Below are positions 16,566 to 26,400 of a stretch of 64,000 nt of DNA, piece by piece. The stretch is from Streptomyces sp. NBC_00523 (GTDB taxonomy: Bacteria > Actinomycetota > Actinomycetes > Streptomycetales > Streptomycetaceae), in contig NZ_CP107836.1 of NCBI RefSeq assembly GCF_036346615.1, positions 6,200,001-6,264,000 on the forward strand, read 5' to 3'. Below the pieces are notes generated by a model, which searched no databases, had not been told where the DNA came from, and was given only the letters and a program-made list of their open reading frames with translations. Each line of letters begins with the position of its first letter. Within the stretch, counting starts at the first letter, position 1. The position numbers were made by a program, and so were the translations under genes.

Positions 16566-19500
16566 CTATCCAATACCAAGGTGATCCAGCAGTCGCCCGC
16601 AGCGGCCACAAGGGCTGGCTGGTTCACCGTGTCCAGTCGTATTTGACGTGGGCATGGAGTTGTTTCTCGACTGCACTGTACGCATTGTACCTCCCCTGAT
16701 AGCGGCAGGACCCTCAGCTGCCTGAGCCTGAATTAGGCAATGCACCTCGGCGCAACCTCCATGATGGCCAACCTCGTCCAGAGCCGTCTTCAGGGGGCCG
16801 CTCGCCTGCTGGCCATGCTTGTTGCGTCCGTAGTACTTCTGACCCGAAGGAGACGTGTACTCCGATACGAACTTCACACCTGTTTGATTGCGAATCTGAT
16901 TGGCGTGGTCCACCAACGGGTCGCCAGTATTGCAGTTGTGAACCAGGACCGGCGTAGCACCTACCAGCACATAGTACGTGTGCAGATCCCTGACAGTGAG
17001 GTTGTGAACCGTGGCTGCTTGGGTCCAGCGTTCGACTCCGTCGATCTGCACCAGCGCGCCGGCACTCGTGCGGAGTTGATCGCCCGGCTTGAGGTCCGTG
17101 GCGTCGATCCAGGCATGCAGTTCGGGCACCCAGAAGGGGTGGCCGTCCGTGGCGGTGACGGAGGCTGTGTCGTCGCCCTTGTCGCCGTCCGTGTCGATCG
17201 TGACCTTGACCAGGTGCTTGAGGCCCTGGCCCTTGATCTCGGCCGTGACCTCTCGGACCTTTGTCTCTCCTGATTCAGGGTCCGTGGCGAGAACTCTGTC
17301 ACCGATCTTGACCTCTTCGATCGGTTTTGCGGACCCGTCTGCCATCAAGACTTCGGTGCCCGGCACGAAGCTGTTGCAGCTGCGGGCGAGCTTCGACTTG
17401 CTGAGCCAGTTCTTGACTCCGCTGATCAGCTTGTCGCCGAGCTTCCAGAGGCGCTTGCCGAGCTCCGCCGCCTTCTTCCATTTCCAGGGAACGCCGTACT
17501 TCTTGGCCAGCTTGCCGACGATTCCGCCCACCGCGCTGGAGATGATATTGACCGCCGTCGCGCCGCACGCGCCGAGCGCGCCTGTCGTGAAGCAGTCCAG
17601 GGCGTCTGTGATGCCCAGTTCGTCGGCTGCGATCTTGGCCAGTTCCTTGGCCGCGGCTATCGCGCGCTGTTTAGCGATGTCCGCGTCCGTCTGGGCCTGG
17701 CGGGCCTTGTACTGCGACGGCGTCTCTGTGGGCGCCTGTACCCCGTAGTAGGTGTAGTACTGCCCTGTGGGCTTGACGTCCCAGCCGCCGTTGCCAGTCG
17801 GCTTGCAGGCGACGCCGACCAGGGCGCAGTCGTCCGGAGCCAGGCCGCCCGGGTCCGAGAACGTGACCGGGTTGTTGAGGCTGTATGCGTAGCCGTTGAT
17901 CTGTTGCGGGTCGGTGTAGTCGATGATCGGGTCGGCGGAGATGAACCGGCCCGTGGAGTCGTCGTACTCCCGCGCTCCGAGGGTCGTGAGGCCCGTGACC
18001 TTCTGGACCGTGCCGCCCACGAAGCCCTTGTCGTCGACCCAGTCCGTCGCGGACCCCTCGCGTTCCGCTCCGAAGGGGTCCATGCGGCGGCGCTGGGTGG
18101 CGCCGGTGGCCGCGTTCACGGCGAGCTGCGCCGTGCCGTGGTGGTCGGAAGCGAGGAAGGTGACGCCGCCGTTGTCCCTGACCGCCACCGTCTGGCCGGC
18201 GAGACTGTAGTAACGCGCGCCCGTCACCGCACCCGTGGACTTCTTCAGGTGCAGCTCCATGCCGGGCAGGTAGAACGTCGTCTCCTCGGCCGTCTTGCTG
18301 AGCAGTCGGTTGCCCGACGCGTCGTAGACGTAATCGGTAGTGGCGCCGTCCGCGTTGGTGACCTTGGTCAGCTCACCCTGTTTGTCCCAGCTCAGCTTCT
18401 GTGTGTCGCCGTTGAGGACGCGCTGCTCGGTGTTGCCGGTCGCGTCGTAGGAGTACGTGTTGGCCAGCTTGACCGCGGGAGTGCTCGACGTGGCCGTGGT
18501 GTCCACGACCTCCGTGGTCAGCTGGTGGGGGCCCTTCCCGTTCTCGCCGTACGTGTAGGACTTCGTGGACGTCGCCGCGCCGTTCAGGCCGTAGTCGGTT
18601 GCCGACGTCCGGTTGCCCAGCGTGTCGAATCCGTACTTCGACCAGTAGGGCGCTGTCCCGCCCACGGTCGCGGTCGAGGGCGCCGACGCACAGGCCGACT
18701 CTGTCGCTCCGGTGCCCACCGCTTTGTTCGGGGTGGCATTCGACGTCCAGGCGTCCGTCATCTGCCGCAGGCCGTCGTAACGGAAGCACTGCACGTCCCG
18801 GGTTCCGCCGTCGGGTGCGTCCGTGATGGACCGAACGTTGCCGCCGTCGTCGTAGGTGTAACGGGCGTCGTACGCCACCGAGGCGGCGCCCTGTACGTCG
18901 ACCCGGGCGTTGATGAGGCGTGAGGTGCCCTGCTCGTAGGAGTAGGACAGCCAGGTCTTCTTGGCGCCCGTCTCGCCGGTGGTCAGCTCCAGCTGCTCCA
19001 CCTTGTTGGTGGGCGAGTAGGCCACCCCGGAGACGTAGCTCATCCCGCCGAGCGAGGTGTTCATCGCCACCGGGCGCTGGAGGCCGTCGTACTGGTAGGA
19101 CAGTGCCTCTGCCGGCAGACCGCCCGCAGCCGGGAAGTTCTGTCCGGCGACCGTGCCGTCCTTGTTGTACTGGGTGTCGAACTGGTAAGTGCCGCCCAGC
19201 TCGGGTTCGGCGGTCTTGGACAGGTAGTACTTGGTCGTGGTCGGTTCCAGGTCGTCGTCCAGGGCCGGATAGGTCACTGACGAGAGGACGGCGCCGTCCT
19301 TGTACGTGTACGAGCCGTACAGCTCGCCCTTGGCCACCGTGTCGTACTTGGAAACGGACAGCTTGGTACCGGTGCCGGCCGCTCCCTGCCACGTTTCGGT
19401 GGTGCGGCCGATCTTGTCGTAGACCGTCGTGGTGGTGTTGGCGCGGGAATCGGTGGTGGAGACGAGCCGGTCGAGGTCGTCGTACTCGTAGGTCGAGGAC

Positions 19501-22500
19501 CCCGTGTCCGGGTCGGTCGCAGTGTGCTTACGGCCGCGCTGGTCGTATGTGTACGACCAGATGTTGCCCTTGTTGTCAGTGACCTTGGACAGCTGTCCGG
19601 CCGGGGTGTAGGCGTACTTGGTCGAGACGTAGTCGTTGACCGTCCCAGGGAGGAGCGGCTTGTCGCCCTTGTACTGACGCAGCTCGACCGTGTGGTCCCG
19701 GGCGTCCGAGATGGCCGTGGTCGGAATCTGGCCGTTCGGCGGGTCCGTGTGGACCCTGTCGCCGCCGTAGGCGATGGTGGTGCGGTTCTTCTCGATACCC
19801 GCGACCTTCAGAACCGTCGCGGTGGTCCGGCCGGCACCATCGAACTCGGTCACCGTCTGTGCGTCGATGTCCTCGTTGCGCGGGACGAAAAGAGTGGCCG
19901 CAGGAGCGCCGGCGGCATAGTAGGTGTCGTTCGTCTTCACCACACGGCCGGAGCCGTCGTAGTAGGTGTCCGCCAGCAGGCGTCCGCCGCCCTGCGCCTC
20001 CGTCTGGACCTGTCGGGGCCGGAGCAGGCCGTCGTACAGGGTGTACTCGTGGCCGTAGGACGCGCCGTCCTTCTCGATCTTCTGCGTGTGCAGGTAGTTC
20101 GGTCCGGTCTTCCGGATGCCGTAGTCGTACTTGATGCTGGGGGTGAAGCTCGCCTTGGGCCGGTCGGGCATCCACACCGAGACGACGCGGCCGAGACCGT
20201 CGTACGCCAGGTCGGTGCGCTTGCCGTTCATGTCGGTCTGGGCGGAGAGCGTGCCCCACTCGGGCGCGTACTCGGTGGTCGTGGACCAGCCGAGCACGTT
20301 CGTCACGGTCTTGGACACGGCCAGGCCGTAGGCGTTGTCCGTGTACGCCGTGGTGGTGGGTGTCTTCGCCGCGTCCGTGACAACCAGCGGGCGGCCGTAC
20401 TGGTCGAACGTGGAGGTGGACACTTCCTGATACGTGCCGGTGGTGCCGTTGTGCGAGGCCAGCCGCTTCACCAGCGTCGGCTCACCCTTGGACGGCGCCG
20501 CACCGCGTGTGGTCGAACCGTCGTAGTACGTCAGCTCGTCGGAGACGACGACCTTGGACCGGTCCGGGGCGGTCGTGCTGCAGTCGACGGCCAGGGTCTC
20601 GACGCGTGAGACATAGCTGTAAAGGTGCTTGGAGGCGTTGTCCGCGTACTCCGTGCGGGTGCACTGGTTGTCCGCTACGTCCAGCTCGCCGTAATCAGCG
20701 ACCTGAACCGGCCGGCCCTTGTCGTCGTACGACGTGGTGGAGGCCGTTTGCCGCCAGCCCCCGCCCTCCAGCGCCTCGTAGGTGTCGGAACGGCCCTCGC
20801 GCACGAACCGGGCGTAGGAGGTGCCCCAGTCCTTGACGCGGGTCGCGGTGGTCTTCGTCCAAGGCGTGTTGACCGACTTGGAGACGATCTCGTCGCCGTT
20901 GTAGGTCGTCGTCTCGAGCTCTGTACCGGATTTCCAGTCGGAGTCGTCGTAGGAGGTGCCGTTGCTGTCCTTCACGCTGACGGAACGGGTGCCGCCGCCC
21001 GGTTGGGCGTCGCCGTCGAGTCCGCGGAAGAAGACGTGCCCGGTCTTCGTGTTGGACGGTTTGATGCTGCCGTCGGAGGTTTCGACCAGGACCTTGCCGT
21101 ACCCGCGCCAGTCGCTCCACGTCAGTCTGTCGGTTTTGGAGAGACCGTCGGGCTTGGCCTTCCGCCAGCCCGCGTCACCGAGGTAGGTGTACGTCGTCAT
21201 CTGGTCGGGGCTCTCCCCCACCAGGTCACCCTCGATCACCGACGTGACCACGTACTTGTTGAACCAGTCCGTGATCGGGTCCTTGACACCCGGCGGGTTC
21301 CACTTGACCGGGTAGCAACGCACCGTCGACTCGCCCACCTTGGGCAAGGTGGTGGATGTGCATTCCGGCTCGGAGTAGTTGGCGGACAGCGCGCTGCCCG
21401 ACTCGCTCGCGACGCCGGCCAGCCGGAACCGGTTGAACTCCTGGATGTTGTCGTTCGGGACATCGACGCGGTTGGGGAGTTGGATGCCCTGGAGCTCGAC
21501 CGAGGGCACCGACTTGTCGTCGCCCACCAGTCCGGTGTGGTCGATGTTCTTCAGCCAGAGTGACTTCGACCCGTCGCCGTTGTCCACGTACGAGTGGCCG
21601 AGCTTCCACCGGTCGACGTCCTCGTAGGTGGTCGCGCCGTTCCGGATCTGGGTGGTGATCTCGGTGAGCTGCTTACGCGTCCAGAAGGTGGGCGAGTTCT
21701 GGCCGGCGCACTTGGTGTCCGCCTTGCAGTTCCGGTCCCACGGCACGTCGGGCCAGTCGGCCGCGGTGTCGTCCTTCAGCGCGCCGGGCGAGCAGTCGGT
21801 GAGATCCCCGACGCAGCGCTCGTCGGTGGTGAACACCACGCGCGCGGCGGGCTTGGTCGAGTAGGTCTTGTCCTCGCGCTGCCCGTAGTCGATGCGCTTG
21901 AGGTACCCGCCACGGACGTATGCCTTGCCGTTTTCCGTGGTCTTCAGGCCCTGGGTGTAGTAGTTGAGCTCCTTGCCGTAGAAGTACGACATGGTGTCGC
22001 CGTGGGGGTCTACCACGTAGTCGAGGTTCCAACGCCACGCCTGGTTGCAGAACGCGGTGTCGAAGGTGGACTTGTAGCAGGGCTCTCCGGAGTCGTCGCC
22101 GTAGACCGGGACGGTCCAGGCGGAGTTCGTGGCCTCGTTGCCGGATTCGTACCCGGGGAGCTGGTTGCGGCCGAAGAAGTACTGGGTGCCGTTGTTGGAC
22201 GTGAGCTTCCAGTACTCGCCGTCATTGTCACCGTTGGTTGTTCCGGTGATCTTCTCGACCTTAGAGAAGTCGTCGGACGAGACATGCCACTCGCCGGTGG
22301 TGTCGTCCTTGATCAGCTCACCCGAGGCGCCGCCCGGCAGCGAGAGCGTGGCGTTGTCGTAGCCCCAGCACTGGTCGCCGATCGTGTCGTCGTGGCCGTC
22401 GTCTGCGCAGGCTTTGTACCGGCGTTCGATGAAGCCGGGTTCGTAGCTGAAGCCTTCCCCGATCCATGAGCCCTGGTTGTTCGTGGTGGCGGTCTGCCCG

Positions 22501-23399
22501 TCAACGGACTGGGAGCTGTAGGCTAGGCCGACTTCCGGAGCAAGACCACCGGGCACGGGGGGCGCGGTGATGGGGTAGGACCAGTTGAAGGCGCCGGAGG
22601 AGTTGGAGACGCTCCACTGGGAGGACGCCTTCAGCGAGGTGGCTCCGAAGTCGCCCTGGCTTCCTGCCGCTTCTGCGGTCGCGCCCAGCACGGTGACACC
22701 GGAGCCGGACGCCGCCGTCGTGGCGGCCGACGCGGCGGAGACCTTCGCGCTCAGCGTCGTGCTGTCCGTGTCGTTACGGGTGGCAAGTGGCGTTGCCGTG
22801 GCGCATCCCGGCCGGTCGGGCGTGGTGAGGACGCACTCCGGGTATGTCACCAGGCGCAGGCGCGCTCCGTAGTTACCGCCGTACGCCTCCGCGAAGTCAC
22901 CGTAGTCGAGGGACACCTCGACCGGGCCGCTCTCGGCTCCGCCGTCGGTACGGGCCACGGTCATCAGCGGACCGTCGATGCCGGCGGCCGTTGCCTTCTT
23001 ACGGTCGAGAACGGCCAGCCGGACGGACCGGGGACTGGTCGTTCCCGTGGCCGCGGCCTTCAGCGGAAGCCCCTCGGCCCGAGCACCCTTGGAGCCCTTG
23101 GCCGCCACGGCGACATCGTCCGACGACGCCTTGGGCCACCGGGTGACCGCTGCCTTCGTCACAGCCGCCCGTGCGGCCTGGTCGGCGCGCTTCTGCTTCC
23201 GGACGACACCGTTTCTACCCTCGACGGGATCGTCCAGATTTGTCTGTGTATCGGGACGTGTCACGCCATCGGCGGCTGCCTGCGGTGCGTATTGGGGCAA
23301 CAGGCCGATGGACAGGGCAACCGTCGCCGTGAGTACAACCTTGCGTACCAACCGTGTCGGTATGCGGAATTGGGATCTTCCAAAAGGTGATGCGCGCAT
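16566..23399 (-). CDS. Secreted RHS/YD-repeat polymorphic toxin with Hint domain and deaminase-like C-terminus
   Basis: 2,277 aa. An N-terminal signal peptide (about 1-43) precedes a region with GLAPEVGLAYSSQSVDG, seen in secreted RHS and SpvB/TcdB-like proteins. Many YD repeats follow (YDGLGRVVSVW, YTYDQRGRKHTATDPDTGSS, YDDLDRLVSTTDSRANTTTT). The RHS core motif, near residue 1830, includes AREYDDSTGRFISADPI and ends LNNPVTFSDPGG. A Hint autoprocessing domain starts at Cys about 2009 (CNSFVPGTEVLMADGS) and ends VHNC near 2155. The last 122 residues carry GCAEVHC and SPCGRC, the zinc and catalytic signature of the cytidine-deaminase-like superfamily. It is probably secreted, with the tip released by Hint cleavage. 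The SUKH gene downstream is the predicted antidote. Confidence 0.9.
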   Translation of the reverse strand: MRASPFGRSQFRIPTRLVRKVVLTATVALSIGLLPQYAPQAAADGVTRPDTQTNLDDPVEGRNGVVRKQKRADQAARAAVTKAAVTRWPKASSDDVAVAAKGSKGARAEGLPLKAAATGTTSPRSVRLAVLDRKKATAAGIDGPLMTVARTDGGAESGPVEVSLDYGDFAEAYGGNYGARLRLVTYPECVLTTPDRPGCATATPLATRNDTDSTTLSAKVSAASAATTAASGSGVTVLGATAEAAGSQGDFGATSLKASSQWSVSNSSGAFNWSYPITAPPVPGGLAPEVGLAYSSQSVDGQTATTNNQGSWIGEGFSYEPGFIERRYKACADDGHDDTIGDQCWGYDNATLSLPGGASGELIKDDTTGEWHVSSDDFSKVEKITGTTNGDNDGEYWKLTSNNGTQYFFGRNQLPGYESGNEATNSAWTVPVYGDDSGEPCYKSTFDTAFCNQAWRWNLDYVVDPHGDTMSYFYGKELNYYTQGLKTTENGKAYVRGGYLKRIDYGQREDKTYSTKPAARVVFTTDERCVGDLTDCSPGALKDDTAADWPDVPWDRNCKADTKCAGQNSPTFWTRKQLTEITTQIRNGATTYEDVDRWKLGHSYVDNGDGSKSLWLKNIDHTGLVGDDKSVPSVELQGIQLPNRVDVPNDNIQEFNRFRLAGVASESGSALSANYSEPECTSTTLPKVGESTVRCYPVKWNPPGVKDPITDWFNKYVVTSVIEGDLVGESPDQMTTYTYLGDAGWRKAKPDGLSKTDRLTWSDWRGYGKVLVETSDGSIKPSNTKTGHVFFRGLDGDAQPGGGTRSVSVKDSNGTSYDDSDWKSGTELETTTYNGDEIVSKSVNTPWTKTTATRVKDWGTSYARFVREGRSDTYEALEGGGWRQTASTTSYDDKGRPVQVADYGELDVADNQCTRTEYADNASKHLYSYVSRVETLAVDCSTTAPDRSKVVVSDELTYYDGSTTRGAAPSKGEPTLVKRLASHNGTTGTYQEVSTSTFDQYGRPLVVTDAAKTPTTTAYTDNAYGLAVSKTVTNVLGWSTTTEYAPEWGTLSAQTDMNGKRTDLAYDGLGRVVSVWMPDRPKASFTPSIKYDYGIRKTGPNYLHTQKIEKDGASYGHEYTLYDGLLRPRQVQTEAQGGGRLLADTYYDGSGRVVKTNDTYYAAGAPAATLFVPRNEDIDAQTVTEFDGAGRTTATVLKVAGIEKNRTTIAYGGDRVHTDPPNGQIPTTAISDARDHTVELRQYKGDKPLLPGTVNDYVSTKYAYTPAGQLSKVTDNKGNIWSYTYDQRGRKHTATDPDTGSSTYEYDDLDRLVSTTDSRANTTTTVYDKIGRTTETWQGAAGTGTKLSVSKYDTVAKGELYGSYTYKDGAVLSSVTYPALDDDLEPTTTKYYLSKTAEPELGGTYQFDTQYNKDGTVAGQNFPAAGGLPAEALSYQYDGLQRPVAMNTSLGGMSYVSGVAYSPTNKVEQLELTTGETGAKKTWLSYSYEQGTSRLINARVDVQGAASVAYDARYTYDDGGNVRSITDAPDGGTRDVQCFRYDGLRQMTDAWTSNATPNKAVGTGATESACASAPSTATVGGTAPYWSKYGFDTLGNRTSATDYGLNGAATSTKSYTYGENGKGPHQLTTEVVDTTATSSTPAVKLANTYSYDATGNTEQRVLNGDTQKLSWDKQGELTKVTNADGATTDYVYDASGNRLLSKTAEETTFYLPGMELHLKKSTGAVTGARYYSLAGQTVAVRDNGGVTFLASDHHGTAQLAVNAATGATQRRRMDPFGAEREGSATDWVDDKGFVGGTVQKVTGLTTLGAREYDDSTGRFISADPIIDYTDPQQINGYAYSLNNPVTFSDPGGLAPDDCALVGVACKPTGNGGWDVKPTGQYYTYYGVQAPTETPSQYKARQAQTDADIAKQRAIAAAKELAKIAADELGITDALDCFTTGALGACGATAVNIISSAVGGIVGKLAKKYGVPWKWKKAAELGKRLWKLGDKLISGVKNWLSKSKLARSCNSFVPGTEVLMADGSAKPIEEVKIGDRVLATDPESGETKVREVTAEIKGQGLKHLVKVTIDTDGDKGDDTASVTATDGHPFWVPELHAWIDATDLKPGDQLRTSAGALVQIDGVERWTQAATVHNLTVRDLHTYYVLVGATPVLVHNCNTGDPLVDHANQIRNQTGVKFVSEYTSPSGQKYYGRNKHGQQASGPLKTALDEVGHHGGCAEVHCLIQAQAAEGPAAIRGGTMRTVQSRNNSMPTSNTTGHGEPASPCGRCGRLLDHLGIG

Positions 23400-23492
23400 G
23401 AGAACTCCGTCAGGAGATGGGATCGGTGCTCTGAGAACGGGGCGCGGCCGGGGCGGAACCTCGCGGGTCCGGCCCCGGCCGAGCGCGGGCGA

Positions 23493-26400
23493 TCAGGACA
23501 GCGTCGCCTCGACGCTCGTGTCGTCGGGAAGGACCATGACGGTCGCGACGAGACTGGCGTCGAGCGCGCCCTGGAACAGACGCACCTCGTCGACCGCGCC
23601 CGAGAGGAAGGCGTCGGCGGTGGTACCGGTCAGTCTGCGGCCCACCTGGAGCGAGGTCGTAGTGAAGTCCCAGCTGTTGGCCCACGGCACACGGGCGCTC
23701 TCGACGCCGTTTACGTACAACACGACGTCTCCGAAGACGGCCGAGTACACGAGGGCGAGGTGGTCGCCCTTGCTACTGCTGCTGGGCAGGAAGCCTGTCG
23801 CCTTGACGGTGGTGCTCGTGGCCGTCGCCGAATCCGCATCGGTCGCGATCAGGACCCATCGGCTGTCCGCGGCCGAATACCCCACTGTGATCGCGCTGCC
23901 GTGGGTCCCACTGAGCGCCATGACCGTCTGGTCCTTCGTGGGTGAAACGGAGGACAGGCGGGCGCGGGCGGTCAGGGTGAAGCTGTCCTGCTTCGAGAGC
24001 AGCCCGGCGGACCGTGTCGCATAGGCGTCGGTGCCGTTCAGCAGCAGGTGGCCGTCGCCCCACATCGGCTCTTCCGGTGCGGTCTCCACGCAGTCCGGGT
24101 CTGTCTCTGGGGCGCAGCCCGGCGCCGGTTCGTAGATGGAGGCGCCGCCGCCGAGCGTGAGGCCGGTGCCGCCGTACGCCTCGGGCGCGACCCTCGCCGG
24201 AGCGGTGTCGACATCCCAGTAGGCGAGCTGCTGGGCCACGATGCCGCCCAGCTCCGCGCTCTCGGGGCCGGTGACGACTCGGTCGTGGACCTGGACGTCG
24301 GCGATGCCGCCCTTGAGGTGGGCGGTGTAGCCGTCGAGGGCCAGCCGGCGTCCGATCTGAAGGTTTCCGGCGGCGTTCCACGGCGTGGTCCGCTTCGCGG
24401 TGGTGGTGACCGCCGTGCCGTCCACGTAGAGGCGCATGATGCCTGTGACGCCGTCGTAGGAGCCGATGAGGTGCGTCCATGCGTCCGGCACCACCTTGCC
24501 TCCGGTGACCTGCCAGCTGCCCAGCGACTCCATGTCGTTGAACGGCATACGGAAGACCCAGGCGCGGGTGTCGCTGTCGTAGCCCAGATCGAAGCCCGGC
24601 AGGCCGGTGCCGTCCTGGCTGATCACGGTCTCGTCGTGGTCCGGAACCTCCGGCAGCCGCACCCAGGCGCTGACCGAGAGGCCGGCGTCCGTGTTCACGA
24701 TGTGCTGACCGGCGTCGAGGTAGGCGTTCTCGGTGCCGTCGAGTGCGGCGTACGTGTCGGCGGCGCCGAGCGGTCCGGGCTTGGCGCCGAAGGTGACTCC
24801 GGGGCCAGGTGCGGCAGCCGGGGACGAGCCGGTGCCGGCTGCCGAGGTGGCGCCCTTGACGTCACCGAGAGTCCAGCCGCCCACCGGGGCGCGTCCACGG
24901 TCGACAAGGAAGGTGTACCCCATCGACGTCTTCTGGGCGTTGCCCGCCGCGTCGACGGCCTTGGCCTCGACGCTCCACGTCCCCTCGCTGGGAGGCACGA
25001 ACTTCACCGTCGCGGGGCCGCCTGGCGTGGCCGTCGCGACCGTGGACCAGTTACCTCCCTTGAAACGGTACGTGTACTTCGCCACGTCGTTCGACGGGGA
25101 GTCGAAGGTGAAGCTGCCGTAGTCACCGACGCCCGCGTGCCAGGCCCCGTCGTCGGGGTATTGCGCGGAGGTGATCACTGGCGCCTTGGGTGCGGTGGCG
25201 TCGTAAATGAACTCACACCGGTACGCTTCGTCACCTGCCGAGCTCCACGGGCCCCACGCGGTTCCGTCCGAGCCCCGCACCTCCCAGCCGATGGCTACGT
25301 TGGACGGGATGCTGAAGCCCGCGTCGGAATCCGTGCTGAGGTCCGAGCCGACTGTGTACTTGAACGCGGCGGAGCCCGTCTGGCCCGTACCGGTCGTCGT
25401 ATGGAAGGCCGTGGTCGCGTAGTGGTCTACCTGCGTCGAGTCCTTCGTCCAGAAGACGTGGAACTGGGCCTTGAGGCTTTCGGACTTGCTGGGGGTGTCG
25501 TTGTGGTCGTAGTCCTTGATCGTGGCGTTGAGGACGGGTGCCTCGGAGACGTAATGCTCGTCGGCGTGACGGTACTCGCACTTACCACCGGGCGACATAG
25601 TGAGGTCCGCCATGGAGGGGGCCAGGGGCGGCCGGTTGTACGTGACGGAGAGCAGGGCGTTGCCGCAGAACCTCTTCCAGTACGAGTATTTGCTCTCGTC
25701 TCCGGCGCGCAGCCGGAAGGTCGTGGTGTCCCAGCCCTTGTCGGCGGCCTGCTGGACGGCCGTCTTGGCGTCGAACCAGACGTTCTGGTTGTCCGCGGTG
25801 CAGGAACCAGCGGGGTTGGTCGGCGACTCGCTGTCGACGTCCGCCTTCCAGGAAGGCTGGTTGTTCCAGTTGGTGGAGGAGTTGATGGCACTCGCACCGG
25901 TGGAGTTGACCCTGCTGAGCAACACGCTCTTGGCGTCGCTGCTGTACGCGTGGACCATCGTCACGGCGAACTCCGCCTTGATGATGTCCTTGCCCTCGAA
26001 GGATGCGGTGGGGATGGCGAAGAACTGCCTCTTGGTGTCGCTGGAACTCGCGCACAGGTACGACACGTCGGCCGGGCAGCGGCCCACACCCTCGTGGTTG
26101 TCGAACTTCCAGAACTCGGTGGAGGCGTAGTGCGACGACACCATGGTCCAAGAGCTTCGGCTGGCCGTCTTCACCACGGGGTCGATGTAGACCGGATACA
26201 CCGTGTCCTCGCCGGTCAGCAGTCCGTTGTCGGGCGTCAGGGTCAGCTCGTCCCGGCCGACCTCGACGTCCACGTCGGCGACACGGGTGCCGTCCGGCGG
26301 AGTCACCGCAAGTTCGCCGTTGTTGGGCTCCACGGCCGTCGGCGACGGATCACCCGGTTCGGGGCCGTCACCTGCCGTGCTGTCCCACATCAAGGGCGCG

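Noticed and set aside
16566..23399. Many short DNA repeats resembling a repeat array
   Set aside because: They are coding YD repeats of the RHS protein, of irregular spacing and sequence, with no uniform spacers as in CRISPR.
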